Program-made: the position numbers and the translations under genes | Assembly: GCA_011316305.1 (NCBI GenBank) | Contig: SAUG01000035.1 | Location: 186,001 to 250,000, forward strand | Origin: Rusavskia elegans | Lineage: Eukaryota > Ascomycota > Lecanoromycetes > Teloschistales > Teloschistaceae | Reading direction: 5' to 3' | Length of the DNA: 64,000 nt | The notes under the pieces: model-generated | Told to the model about the DNA's origin: nothing | Seen by the model: only the letters and a program-made list of their open reading frames with translations | Database searches by the model: none | Shown here: positions 27,512 through 39,556 of the stretch, in pieces | How positions within the stretch are numbered: position 1 is the stretch's first letter | How the letters are laid out: every line of letters starts with the position of its first letter

Positions 27512-30500
27512 ATGGTGTTTGAAACCATGGACAACGGAGGACGGCATAGTAGGGTAGATGGCAGTGTAACCGGCAGACGGGAAGCAGAAGCCATCCCAGT
27601 GTTATTCGGACCGCAGGGTACAGTCACACGCGAGTCATTGCTCGAGATGCGCAAATTCCTGCGAGACAACCCAGCCTTGGATTTCCTTTCGACGACAATC
27701 TCCGAACTCCCAGCCCTCTGGCCGGCCATTCTCGACGTTTGCCCTGGGCTAGACAAGATTCCAGCGAAGACGAGGTTGAATGAACTCGTCTGTTTCTTTT
27801 TTGAAGGAGGAGACCCAGCGGCCATATTATCCTCAGAGCCGCTCCCCACGAACAATATCATAATGAGCCCATTGACGGTGATATCCCAGATCATTGATTT
27901 TTGGAAGCTCACTCATGGCTGCTTCTTCGACAACATCGACGGCCACCATCCATCAATCATATCAGGTGTGCAGGGATTCTGCCTGGGCTTCTTAACCGCA
28001 ATGTCTGTCTCCTGTTCGCGAAGTGAAGCCCAATTTCAAGCTCTGTCTTCGAAAGCGGTGCGTCTGGCCCTGTGCCTCGGAGCCTGGATCGATCTCGATG
28101 CACTCAGCCACAACGTGTCTGAATGTGCATCGGCCATTGCAGTTCGATGGAAGTCGGATGCGCATTGGCAGCATCTGGAACGCACCATGGAGCTGTATAC
28201 TAGAGTTAGTACCCATCAGTCATTGACGTTACTCACAGTCCCAGCTCATACAAGATATGATAGGCCTACATCTGGTGTCACACTGATGCGAAAACCGTAA
28301 CCATCTCGCTCCCAGAATGCGACACGGTTCCGTTCATGTCGGATCTGGCCCGATTGAATGTGCCCGCGATGTTGCTCGCAGTACGAGGACGCTGGCATCA
28401 CCGCCATAATCTCCCCGGACTACGTGACCTTTTAAATCTCTGCCAGCATGACGAACGTTTCCAGTTCCCCGATGCCGATGCCCTGAATAGCGCTCTTCTT
28501 TCCAACATCAACGGGGAACCCATCACGCAGGGATCATTGCATAGCATCGCCCTGCAGTCCATTCTCACCGAGCAATCCCGATGGGATCTGATTTTTGATA
28601 CTTGGTTGCGCGAGGACCGAAGCTTTGGTTACTTCATGATTGGTGAAAAGGTCATTGTCCCCCGAATCGTCAACAACGGATCGTCTGACGCCGCCGCTGT
28701 ACCGTTACCGCCGCCAGCAACATCCACACCAGCAGCAAAAATGCTCGAAGATCAACAAGAAGCCAGTCTCCCCGACTCTGCAATTGCCATCATTGGCATG
28801 GCCTGCAGGTATCCTGATGCCGACTCGGTGGAGGAGTTCTGGGACCTGATCAACGCTGGGAAATGCGTGATTCGACAGTTTCCCGAGGATCGCTTCCAAC
28901 CATCCCGTCTCAGTCGTGAACCAAAGGGACCGTTCTGGGGCGGCTATGTTCGGGAGTCAGATGTATTTGACCACCAATTCTTCGGCATTTCGGGCCGTGA
29001 AGCAAAGTCCATGGACCCCCAGCAGAGGATGTCTCTGGCGGTGGCTTACGAAGCGATGGAATCCGCGGGATACTGCGGCCTTCGCTCCGGTCAATTTGAT
29101 CGAGACGTCGGATGCTACGTCGGGGTCGCCAACGACGATTACGATTGCAACGTGGCTTCACACCCGATCAATGCTTTCTCGCTGACGGGCACTTTGAGAT
29201 CGTTCATTGCCGGTCGAATCAGTCATTTCTTTGGATGGACCGGACCTGCTGTCACGCTGGACACGGCATGCTCTGCCGCAGCTGTCGCCATTCATACAGC
29301 TTGCAGGGCACTTCAAGCCAACGATTGCTCCATGGCCTTGGCGGGAGGCGCTTGTGCCATGACCAGCTCCCGCATGACGCAAAATCTGATTGGGGCCGGG
29401 TTCTTGAGTCCAACGGGAGCGTCCAGGGCATTTGACGTCGATGCGGATGGGTATTGTCGTGCTGAAGGAGCAGGCCTGGTGGTCTTGAAGCGCCTTGGAG
29501 ATGCACTACGGCATGGGGACTCCATCCTCGGCGTCATCACCGGATCGGCCGTGAATCAGGGATCCAACTCCTCTTCCATCATCGTGCCAGATACACGATC
29601 CCAGCTCGCCCTTTACGATAAGGCATTGACCATGTCTGGTACCCTTCCTGCGGAGGTAAGCTACGTAGAAGCTCATGGCACGGGTACTCAGGTCGGCGAT
29701 CCGATCGAGTTCAAGAGCATCCGGGAGACATTCGGGGGCGTGCACCGACGGGACGACGTCTTTGTCGGTTCCGTCAAAGATAACATCGGCCACACGGAAG
29801 CTTCGTCGGGCGTGGCCTCGCTGTTGAAAACGATTTTGATGATGCAGAAGAAGACAATACCCAAACAAGCCAATTTCGCTCGTCTCAACCCCAAGATTGA
29901 GCCCCTGGGCAAAGACCACGTCGTGATACCGACGCAGTCGAGCGAGTGGAGAGCCGGGAAACGACGGATCGCATTGATCAACAATTATGGTGCCTCCGGA
30001 AGCAACGCAGCTCTTGTCCTTCAGGAAGCCACGACAACCCTTTCTCCCACCGTCTCCTCTCGGGCTTGTTCTGACTATCCTATATACATTTCCGGAAAGT
30101 CGACGGAAGCCGTTCGCTCCTACTGTGATCGCCTGAGAACATTCCTCTCGACGGATGATAATTGGTGCCTGCAAGATATCGCTTACAATCTGGCCATCAA
30201 ACAGAACCGGGATTTCGAACACTCCCTAACAATGACCACTTCCACTATGGAGGAACTTTCGAGCCAACTCGAGCAGGCCGCATCCGACGCCACATCTACC
30301 GAGCTCCAAATAAGATCCAGCCACCAGCGGGGTCCCGCCGTCGTGCTCTGCTTTGGTGGTCAGGACGGTAAGATGGCACATATCTCGAAAAGCCTGTACG
30401 ATAACTGCGTACTCTTGCAACACCACCTCGTGAGTTATGACTGCTGGACTTAATTGGGATCTTTTTGCTGATATATGATCTCCTCTAGGCTGAGTGCGAG

Positions 30501-33500
30501 TTGGCTTGCACACAGGAACTAGCCCTCCCTAGTGTCTTGTTCCCAATCATTTTCAACCCTGGCCCGATCGAGGACCTGGTGACTTTGCACTGTGCCCTCT
30601 TCTCGATCCAGTATGCGTGCGCCAAATCATGGCTGGACGCTGGCTTGAAGCCCGACAAACTCATCGGGCACAGTTTCGGTCAGCTGACTGCCTTGTGTGT
30701 GGCTGGATCGCTGTCCCTTGTCGAGGCAGTCCGACTCGTTGCGCAGCGTGCCTGGCTGCTGCAGACACACTGCGGCCCTCCCCACAATGGACTGATGCTG
30801 GTCGTGGAGGGAAAGCCATCGGACGTGGAGCATCTCCTCCGTCTCGCTGAGCAGCAGCAGCAGCAGGGCTTTTCGGCCGATATTGCATGCTACAACGGCC
30901 CTCAAAGCTTCGTTGTTGCCGGTAACGAGACGTCTATTCAGGCAGTCGAAGAAGCAGCATCACTACTATCAGGCGCATGCCGTTTCCGGACGATACGCTT
31001 GGAGAACAGCCACGCGTTTCATTCACAGCTCCTGGATGGTATCATTCCCGGTCTGCTCCAGGCAGCTGAAGAACTTCATTTTGAAGCCCCTGCGATACCG
31101 ATCGAAGCATGCGTCCACAACGATGATGATGATTGGAACAACACGATCACTGCAGACAAAATCGCCCAACATACTCGTGCCCCTGTTCACTTTATGGACG
31201 CCGTCAGGAGGATCGAACAGCAAGCCCGGAATGGCCCGGTGATCTGGCTCGAAGCAGGCTCAGGGTCGCCAATTATACCCATGATCAAACGAGCCGCCGT
31301 TAATCATCTCGATCAGCATGTCTACATCGCCACACCTCTCCGATATGATGCGAATGCCCAGCTCAACCTCGCAAATGCTACATGCCGTCTATGGTCTGAC
31401 GGGGTGAGAGCGCAATTCTGGCCATTTCACGCCTATCAGCGCTCATCATACGACTGGGTTAATCTACCTCCGTACCAGTTTGCTAAGACCCGTCATTGGC
31501 TAGATTATGAACCGGCGGTGGCCGTCTGGAAGGAGAAGTCTATCACGGGCCCTGACGCGGAGTTGGGTAATAATGCCGAATTGATTCGACGACTCCCTAC
31601 CAACCATCATCAACCTCATCAAGGTGGGGGCAAGGACGACGCCGCTCTCTTCGAAATCAACCCCAAGCATGAGCTCTATCAGCTTGGCACGCAGGGACAC
31701 GAAGTCGTCGACCAGAGCCTCTGTCCAGCATCAATGTATACGGAATTCGTCCTCGCAGCCTCCCGCTTGTTAACGCATGCTGAGACGGCTTTGGTGCCGC
31801 GCGTATCAAGACTGGCGATGTCTTCGCCTCTCGTACTCAACCCGGTTGGGCGAGTCTTCTTGAAGTTGCAAGTAGAAGAGAAGCCAACGTCGTGGAACTT
31901 CTCAATCTACAGTCATGACGAGCAAACCCCGGCGACGATCACAACACACGGCACGGGACGCATCACGTTGGTTTCCGAGGAGTCCAGCAGCAGCAGCAGC
32001 ATCCTGTCGTCTTCGACCATCAGTCCCTTTCGCTCACTTCAAAGCCTAATACTTCAACGGTGTCGCGAAATCGAAAACTCTCCCATGTCCATCGGCTACA
32101 AAGGTCCTACAGTCTACAAAGCATTCCGGCCAGTGGTAACTTACGTAGACTACTACCGCGGAATTCAAAGTATCTTCAACCTAGGCCAGGAAGCCGTCGC
32201 CCACATCACCATGCCGCCAGCACGACCACCCAATATGGGAACGGGCGTCTGCGACCCAGTGCTGATCGACAGCTTCACGCAAGTCTCGGGCGTTTTAGCC
32301 AACTGCTTTGCGCTAGGCGAAGGGAATCCAGGCGAGATGTGGGTGTGCAACTTCATCGGCGACATTGAGCTAAGCCGAGAATTCATTCAGCACGCAAGGG
32401 AGGAGAAACACGCGTGGACGGCGTATGGCAAGTATGAGACGCCTAGTCCTAAAAGGCTGACGTGCGACATTTTCGTGTTTGAGCCGCGGTCGGGGAACAT
32501 CGTCTTTACAATCAGGTCGATTGAGTTTCAGAAGGTCTCGATCAAGTCTTTGTCGAAGATTCTTGGGAGGCTCAATCACGATGATAGCCGCAAGAAGACG
32601 ATGCCAGCATCACCAACACCACCAGCCCAGGATCCATGGGCTCCAGCAGAAGAAAAGGTGCAGGTGCCTGACATAACTACGAGATCATCGACGACAAGCA
32701 CAATAAATAGAGCAGCAACAGGTGCAACTAGAATTGTGGATCGCTTTGGATCTCAGTCAATGCAAGAGGAACTCGAACTCTCTGCCAGAAGAGTCACAGC
32801 GGATATATCCATAAATGAAACTCATACGGCATTATCATCGCCATCGTCACTGGATAACATCCGAGAAATGTTAAAAGACATCCTGGAGATCCCCCTCGAG
32901 CAGATTTCTCCCAATGCACTTCTCGAGAACCTTGGCATCGACTCTCTCATGGCCACGGAGCTCTTCTCCGAGATGAACAAGCGCTTTGCCGTTTCCATCT
33001 CACATTCGGAATTCGCCACCATCTCTGACGTTCAAGGTCTCGCTCGGTTGGTGTTGATATCGACTACTCCCGAAACATATCGTCGCCGCGAAGGTCCGGC
33101 ATCATCGACTTCAACCTCAAGATCACCCTCTTCTTCGACTGAGACGGCCTCAACACGCCGATCCACCGCAGAACCATCTCCTCGCTCATCGCTGTCTCCT
33201 GCTACTTCATCTACTCCGATTGAGAGAGAAACGATCGTTTACGGCAAACGGGATGGGATCTCCCTGTCAGCTGATATCTATTATCCCAATGGTTATAATG
33301 GACTGGAAAAGCCGCTCCCGATTGGTGGGTCAACACCATCCTTGTTCAATTGTTCTTGACTTGGGATGGAGAACACAATCGTCGCGGACACTGATGCTCG
33401 GATCATCTATATAGCTCTAATGATCCACGGCGGAGGTCACGTCATGTATACACGCAGAGATATTCGCGACGACCAGACCCAAATCCTTTTGCATGCAGGA

Positions 33501-34340
33501 TTCCTACCCATCAGCATCGACTACAGACTGTGTCCCGAGGTCTCACTCCTAGAAGGTCCCATGCGGGACGTCTGTGATGCACTGTATTGGGCACGAAAAA
33601 TCCTACCTACTCTTACACTCCCCGGACGCCCGGATATCCACGCCGATGGGGACAGAGTCGTGGCCGTGGGGTGGTCGTCTGGCGGCCATCTCGCCATGTC
33701 GCTGGGATGGATGGCAGCTTCATCGGGCGTCAGACCTCCAGAGGCCGTGCTCGTGTTCTACTGCCCCACCGACTATGAAGACCCGTTCTGGTCTCGACCC
33801 AATCGACCGTTTAACCAGGAACCTGTCCCGCCGCCTTCTTCAGCTGAGTCGGAATGCTACGACTATCTCCACGAAGGACTCTATGACAAGCCAATCGTGG
33901 GATATTCTCCTGGTGCGTCGAAACGTGCGTTGGGAGGCTGGATGTCGCTCGACGACGCCCGCTCGCGCATCATTCTTCACATGAACTGGGAGGGTCAGGC
34001 CTTGCCCATCCTCATCAACGGACTGTCCAAAAAGCGTGTCCCAAAGAAACTTCCAGCTCCATCCATTGAGGAGATCCGCAACATCAGTCCTTTGGCACAG
34101 ATCCGCGCCAGTAGATATACAACGCCAACCTTCTTTATCCACGGAACACGAGACGATCTTGTCCCTTGGCAGCAGTCGCAAAGAACGTACGAGGCGCTGA
34201 TCGAGAAGGGAGTACCCGCACAATCGGTGGTTTTGGAGGACGCCTTGCATCTGTTTGACATGTATCGCAACTTTAAGCGGAATGAGCGTGCCATCAAAGC
34301 GGTCAATGACGGCTTTGAATTTCTTCGAGCGTATATCTAG
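27512..34340 (+). CDS. Non-reducing polyketide synthase (SAT-KS-AT-PT-ACP-hydrolase/TE)
   Basis: Builds an aromatic polyketide from acetyl and malonyl units. Exons 27512-28204, 28264-30429, 30489-33324 and 33415-34340 give 2206 aa. Domains in order: SAT (GFCLG, Cys157; GRWHH, His about 276), KS (about 402-830; DTACSAA, Cys567; EAHGTGT; NIGHTEA), AT (GHSFG, Ser1015), product template (about 1330-1640; QGHEVVDQ, His1357; LIDSF, Asp1547), one ACP (LGIDSL, Ser1772), a Ser/Thr/Pro-rich linker, then an alpha/beta-hydrolase (HGGGH; GWSSG, Ser1986; late Asp in TRDDLVPW and His in ALHLF). The hydrolase resembles the releasing domain of methylated-orsellinate (DMOA-type) synthases, but no C-methyltransferase is seen and the protein is shorter than those enzymes. 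All catalytic residues are present. The product is inferred only as an aromatic acid or related compound. Confidence 0.95.
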
Positions 34341-34350
34341 ACAATACATG

Positions 34351-34380
34351 TTATTACAACAGGAGAGTACCGTTGCCATT
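34351..34380. repeat. 30-bp direct repeat, left copy
   Basis: Matches 34489-34518 at 27 of 30 positions. The right copy is the 3' end of the aldolase gene (last codons and stop). The left copy lies on the other side of the MITE-like insertion, so the gene end appears duplicated. Confidence 0.8.
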
Positions 34381-34382
34381 CG

Positions 34383-34483
34383 CCAGTGGGTGCAATGACT
34401 CGTGGTCCACCTATAGGGCAACAAACGACCTGAACTACCGGTAGGTACCGAGTGCGTGGGCCGTGAGTTGTTGCACCCACTGG
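34383..34483. mobile_element. MITE-like element, copy 1 (101 bp)
   Basis: Bounded by CCAGTGGGTGCAA and its exact complement TTGCACCCACTGG; the imperfect pairing extends to about 30 bp. The centre carries CTACCGGTAGGTACCGAG, shared with the second copy at 41468-41539. It sits between the convergent stop codons of the PKS and the aldolase gene, so it may affect both 3' ends. Confidence 0.85.
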
Positions 34484-34488
34484 TGATA

Positions 34489-34518
34489 CTATTACTACAG
34501 GAGAGTACCATTGCCATT
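34489..34518. repeat. 30-bp direct repeat, right copy (aldolase 3' end)
   Basis: Covers the TAG stop of the aldolase gene and the codons for its last residues. See the matching copy at 34351-34380. Confidence 0.8.
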
Positions 34519-35790
34519 GGTCTCAATATGCCTATTGATACCCAGAAGATGGTTAAACAACCTCACCAGATCCGTGACGGCCTGGGCATCAATCTGATGA
34601 TGGCACACCACTCTCGGACCATCCAACACAACACCAGACTTCTTTCCCAATTCAATCAACGTCCGTCTATCCATCGCCACCGCATCAATATCTAACCACA
34701 CAATATTCGTCTCAACCTCCTTCGTCAACCGTCCCCCTCTCCTGACCCACTCCTCCCCCAACCCCTTAGCAACCCGATGCACATCCCTCAACACCGTCCT
34801 CTCAATCTCCGCCCCCATCCCAAAATTCTCAAACAACGCCTCCCGCGCCGCAGCCGTAAGCACACCCGCCTGCCTCATCCCGCCCCCAATAGCCTTTCTC
34901 GTCCTCCGCATCCACCGTATCACACTGGCATCACCCAAAACCATCGCTCCCATCGGCGCCCCAAGATTCTTGCTGAAATCCACCGATACGAGATCCACGA
35001 GCTGGCAATATTCCCTCAACGACCCGGCGCCCGCAGCCACGGCTTCAAACAATCGTGCGCCGTCAAGATGTGTTTTGATACCATGTCGTTTCGCCCAGTC
35101 ACTGATTCTTTGGAGTTCGTGGAGGGGAAGGATGATACCCCCGTTGGTATTCTCCATCGATATGATCCCTGTCGGGCATTTATGCACATCCCCATCATCA
35201 TCATCATCGATAATAGCACACCTCTCCAAATCCTCCACCCTCAGATATTTCCCATTCTCAGGGGTAACACATTGCAGCATCCCACCACTCAACACCGATG
35301 GCCCCCCGCCCTCGGAATGAACACTATGCGCACTTTTATCAAGGATTATGCCGCAAGGGCGGGATGTGACGAGAGCATGCAAACAGAGTTGATTCGCCAT
35401 GGTGCCGGTGATTACGAACATGCCTGATTCACGACCGGTTATGGTGGCGACGTGGGATTCGAAAGAGAGGGTTGTGGGGTCTTCGCGGAAGACGTCGTCG
35501 GCGAGGGTGGTGGTGAGGATGGCAGCGAGTTGGCGGAGGGAGGGGCGGGTGAGGACGTCGCCTTTTTGGTTTTGTTTGTTTTGTGTGGATTATTTTGGGG
35601 GGGAAATGGGGGGGATGAAAGGGGGTTGGGGGACGGGACGGGACTTACTCCTGAAGTCACATCTTGCTGTCCCTGGTTGACCCCAGGCCATGGTTCCATC
35701 ATCAAAAGAACGGAGGATATCGATCGTGGAGTCTTTAACAGTAGTACTAGTATTGGGAGTTTGCTGCTGCTGTGACTGAGGAGGATGCAT
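34495..35790 (-). CDS. Threonine-aldolase-like PLP enzyme
   Basis: Family members cleave threonine or allo-threonine to glycine and an aldehyde, or run in reverse to form beta-hydroxy-alpha-amino acids. Exons 35790-35649 and 35561-34495 give 402 aa, the usual length or slightly more. CDFRSDVLTRP is the family's N-terminal DxRSDT-like block and is restored only by splicing. Also visible are TGTMANQ, a THLDGAR block (Asp214) and the PLP lysine Lys245 in DFSKNLGAP, followed by GGGMRQAG. The N-terminal 35 residues are Gln/Thr-rich and family-atypical. Inside a PKS cluster it more likely builds an aryl or alkyl beta-hydroxy amino acid from glycine and an aldehyde than acts in primary metabolism (inference). 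Its 3' end abuts a MITE-like insertion. Confidence 0.92.
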
Positions 35791-36728
35791 TTTGTTTTGG
35801 ATGTGCCACTCAGATTTCGTTCTAGAATTATTCCTTTTTTTCTCGATGTTTTCGACGGTGATGTATACAGACACTCGATCAAGATACGCAAATACACAGT
35901 TTTGGGATATTAATTCGCCACTACCATGCCTACATACATGCCCCATGTCATTGCGACATGCCTTACAACCTACCGTAGTCAGTCACTACAGCAGGCCACG
36001 CGTAATTGCGGATTGGAAATTCCAAGCCGGTGATCTTCTGCTGCAAGCTGACTGCCCCATCATCATCATCAGCCGTAAGCGGTTTGTCATTTTGTAGTCG
36101 CTAGCGGCTGGCTGCTTATGCGACGTTGCTGACGCTGCTGACGCTGCTGACGCTGCTGACGCTGCTGACGCTAACGCTGACGGTAAGCCTATACCTTAGT
36201 AATCATTGCCAAATTAATTTGGTGACTTATATGTTAGGATTTAGGGCTGTAATGAATCGTCAGGCTCACGGTCAGGGAACCAATTTAATGACATTTGTCA
36301 GAAAAACATTTGGCTAAACGGCGTTCTAGGCACCCGATTCACTGTTGCAAAACCGTCTGCAACTACCCATTTTGATATCGTGTCGGCTATGACAGGGGCG
36401 ATCTCCGTTAAGCTTTCGCCCGGGCATCCTGCCGGCGCACGGGATAGCCATGAGGCGGCAAGCTTGGACTCCAGACTTTTGGAAGAGATATCTTAATAGT
36501 CAGTGAAAATATGAGATGTTGACAGAATATCGGCTTCTGCCAGCAAAGTTGTCTTTTTGTCGACATGTCGGCATCCCATACCACAGTTGAGCAAGGGCAG
36601 GCAGTAGATCCTCGAATGTGGGATCGAGGTGCTCGGCTCCTCGACTGACTGGTATGCGTCGTACCTTGGCATTTGCTTTGAGGGTGTTGGTCGGCCGAGC
36701 TCAGTAGTAGTAAATGTGTGAAACTGTA
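35791..36728. other. Intergenic: aldolase promoter and MFS 3' flank
   Basis: 938 bp between two minus-strand genes. The part near 35,790 should hold the aldolase promoter. Apart from a 9-bp tandem array at 36128-36172, nothing could be supported. Short reading frames here are artefacts of that array. Confidence 0.6.
36128..36172 (+). repeat. 9-bp tandem repeat (GCTGACGCT) x5
   Basis: Five perfect consecutive units, with a degenerate sixth (AACGCTGAC) and a degenerate copy just upstream. Non-coding context. Confidence 0.95.
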
Positions 36729-38533
36729 TCACGAACGATCCTGCTCCCGCTTCGTCAGATTATCTATTCCCGTCTTCGTCTCCGTGTGTTCCGTGCTCAT
36801 GTGCTTCTGCTTGATGAAAATGCTCGCCACCACGGTAACAGCCGCCACGCTTGTATACAAGATAAATATATTCCTGACACTCCACGCAAATGCGTCTTGC
36901 ACGACTCGACGCTGCGTAGCGTCTGTTATAGTCTTGACGATTTCTACATTTGCCGCTGCGTGTTCGCCGGACAAGGCATTGAGGACAGACTCGCCAAGAC
37001 CCGCGGCGGCAAGAGTGAGATGCCGAGTTGACATGCTGTTCTGAAAGACGACACCGCCAACCACGATCGACACCGATGTTGCCAAGCTGCGGAGAAAGCC
37101 CAAAGACGCTGTAGCTGACGCGACATCGGCCTGCTTGACCGTGTTGTGGATGGCGAGCATGGGCGTTTGGAATAGAAGAGCAGTACCAGTACCGCCAATA
37201 AGTTCGATTCCGATGATTGTCGCGAGGGGAGTGTCAGTCCAGAAGTCAATGTACAGGCCTGTCGCTAGTGTCATAAGCGTGACTCCAACCCAGATGATTT
37301 CCCTGTACCGGCCGGTCCGATGGATTAAGATGCCGGCCACAATGTCCGCAACCGCTGCCGTGACCGTTATAGGAAGCAATAGAATACCGCTACGGAGCGG
37401 TGAGGCTTGTCTTACACTCTGAAAGAACAGCGGGAGATAATACTCTACGCCGATGTTGACTATACTATGCCCCACGGCCACGATAATGACTGCGTTATTG
37501 GACAACGTCTTGAAGACGCCTAGCGGCATGAGGGGATACTTTGCCAGGCGTTTCTCGCTGTAGAGAAAGAAGGCGATCATAACCACACCGAATACAATCA
37601 GGCAGATAACTTGGGCACTGTTCCAGGGAAATGTCGCGCCCCCGAAGTTGAGTCCCAGAAGAAGGAGAAGGGAGACAGCCAAGATGGAGACCATTCCGGA
37701 CCAGTCAACAGCTATGAGGCCGTCGCGTAGCTTGGTGCGTGGATTGTGCACGTCTAGGAAGAGCAGCAATAGTGCAAAAGAGAGTCCACAAACGGGAAGA
37801 TTGATCCAGAAGCACCACCGCCAACTGGCGAGCTCGGCGAATGCACCTCCAATCAAAGGCCCGGCGGATCCAGCGAGCGCCCACACGCCGCCCATCCAGC
37901 CGAAATATAGCGCTCTCTCTCGCAGACTGAAGAGGTCTGAAATGGTGACAGCGACCAGTTGGAATAGGCCACCGGCAGCTGTGCCCTGCAGTGCTCGCGC
38001 AGCAATCAACATCCGTATGTTTGAGCTCAGGGCGGCAATGATGCTGGCAACGGCAAAGATCAGGACTGATGCCAAGAGAGCAGGCTTACGCCCCCAGATG
38101 TCGCTACCCTTGGTCCAAATGGGCCCTGCTGCAGCGTTGGCCAGCAAATAGGCGCCACCGATCCATGTGTACCCTGCGGCGGAGTGCAGAGAGGCGGTGA
38201 TTGTCGGGATGGACGTTCTAAAAGGCCGTAGCCCAACATCAGTGCATGTCTCCGATGCTATGGCGTCCCGTGATGGCCTTACGCGATGATGGTTTGATCG
38301 AGAGCTGCAATGAATAGGACCAGATAGAGGGCGGACACGATAGCGTAGATACGCAGCTTGGTGCGGACGTTGGGGTTGGCTTCTTCTAAATGGAGGGGCT
38401 CGGCCGTATGCTTCTGGTCGTCGCCCTTGTCGCTGGAGTTGGACGTTGGGGCCTGGGTGGGAGATGCACCAGCAGCCGCAGCATCTGCCGCCAAAGCAGG
38501 CGTGACGGGACTCGCGGTAATAGGGTCGGCCAT
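36729..38533 (-). CDS. MFS transporter, DHA2-like (14-TM drug/H+ antiporter type)
   Basis: Probable plasma-membrane exporter of the cluster product. Exons 38533-38283 and 38217-36729 give 579 aa. A hydrophilic Ala/Thr-rich N-terminus of about 60 residues precedes TM1 (LRIYAIVSALYLVLFIAALD), which runs into DQTIIA. The splice then restores TSIPTITASLHSAAGYTWIGGAYLL. Other family motifs are KGSDIWGRKPALL (loop 2-3, motif A) and GTAAGGLFQLVAVTISDLFS with LRERALYFGWMGG. The many hydrophobic segments are consistent with 14 helices. The start was taken at the first ATG (MADP). The upstream gene faces away, so it shares a 1-kb divergent promoter region with the FAD monooxygenase. Confidence 0.93.
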
Positions 38534-39556
38534 TGTCACCGGCCTCTGATAGGAACGGACGTTTCTTGCAACAGGAAAGAAGGAGAGCTGAAGAAGATCA
38601 GGCGGAGTGCTTATATACGATCACTAAGCAGCGGTTCTGTATCCAACCAGACACAGCCACGAGCTCCCCGCATGTTTGCCTTAGGTTCAAATCAGGGTCC
38701 GACGCCAGCCCTAACCCTAAACCTTAAGGGTTAGTTGCTTGGCGTGGGCAAGCCGACTGTGATGTGATTCTGGGTTTGGTCGTGCTGAAGAAAAGGCTGT
38801 TCTTCCCCGCCTACGTACAATACCTGTAACTTACTAACCAACGATTTGTTTATGGACTAGACCATTGACACGACCACTCTGTACGAATCCGAGACGCAGC
38901 GCATGCCAGCCTCTGTACAAAAGGTGTATGTCGATACAGATAGGAAAAGAAGTGGTCATCAGGTCTCTCATAATTACTGGCGTTGTCCGCATCACCAACA
39001 GTATGGACGGCAATCCGATTCACACCCTCTCGTTTGACTTCAACCGAATACTCGGAAACGCCAGGCCTTGCACGGACGAAGTCTATCAGCTGGCGAGTAG
39101 GTACGTGTTAGGGGATCGCAAGCCACGACGGAGGTGTTGACCAAGTAATCTGCTTACCCCGAAGCGCATACCGCAATCGTGGCAAAGCTCGACAAATGGA
39201 ACCAACTGCTGACCGAGAGTTCCTGCAAGCGTAAGATGCTTATGGCTGCTAGCACGACGACGCGTTAATACACGCTATCGCTATGACGGCCGACTTGAAC
39301 TCGCATGGCATGTGGATAAGCACTATTTTGTACCCTAGAGAGTAAGGTTGTGATTGTATTCTCTTATCGCTGATGAGATCAAAGCATGACCATATTGCTG
39401 TAGACTTCTCACCTTGTTTGTTCTGTGTTTGAAGCAACTACACTCACGTGCGGTCACTCTTTGCATCTCCTCATCCTCTGTCAACACTCAAATCCTTGTT
39501 GCTTATATTAATACACCCCTTTTCCAAGTCGAGACACTTCCCCAACTCGTTCAATC
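38534..39556. promoter_or_regulatory. Bidirectional promoter region MFS/FAD-monooxygenase
   Basis: About 1 kb between divergent start codons. It contains TTACTAA at 38831-38837, the classic site for Yap-type fungal bZIP proteins. It also has a telomere-repeat-like inverted pair (CTAACCCT...AGGGTTAG) at 38711-38734, and TATATTAATA at about 39504-39513, roughly 45 bp before the monooxygenase ATG. The roles are inferred from motif matches only. Confidence 0.5.

Noticed and set aside
29506..30222. 238-codon minus-strand frame
   Set aside because: Antisense shadow of the ketosynthase-coding exon; the plus-strand frame has the catalytic motifs.
36126..36317. Leu/Thr-repeat reading frame
   Set aside because: Created by the 9-bp tandem repeat; no coding evidence outside it.
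38711..38734. True telomere end
   Set aside because: Only about two repeat units in inverted orientation inside normal gene sequence; not a telomeric array.
38865..39140. 91-codon plus-strand frame in the MFS/FMO promoter
   Set aside because: No domain, overlaps the putative regulatory region, and has no conserved context that I can see.
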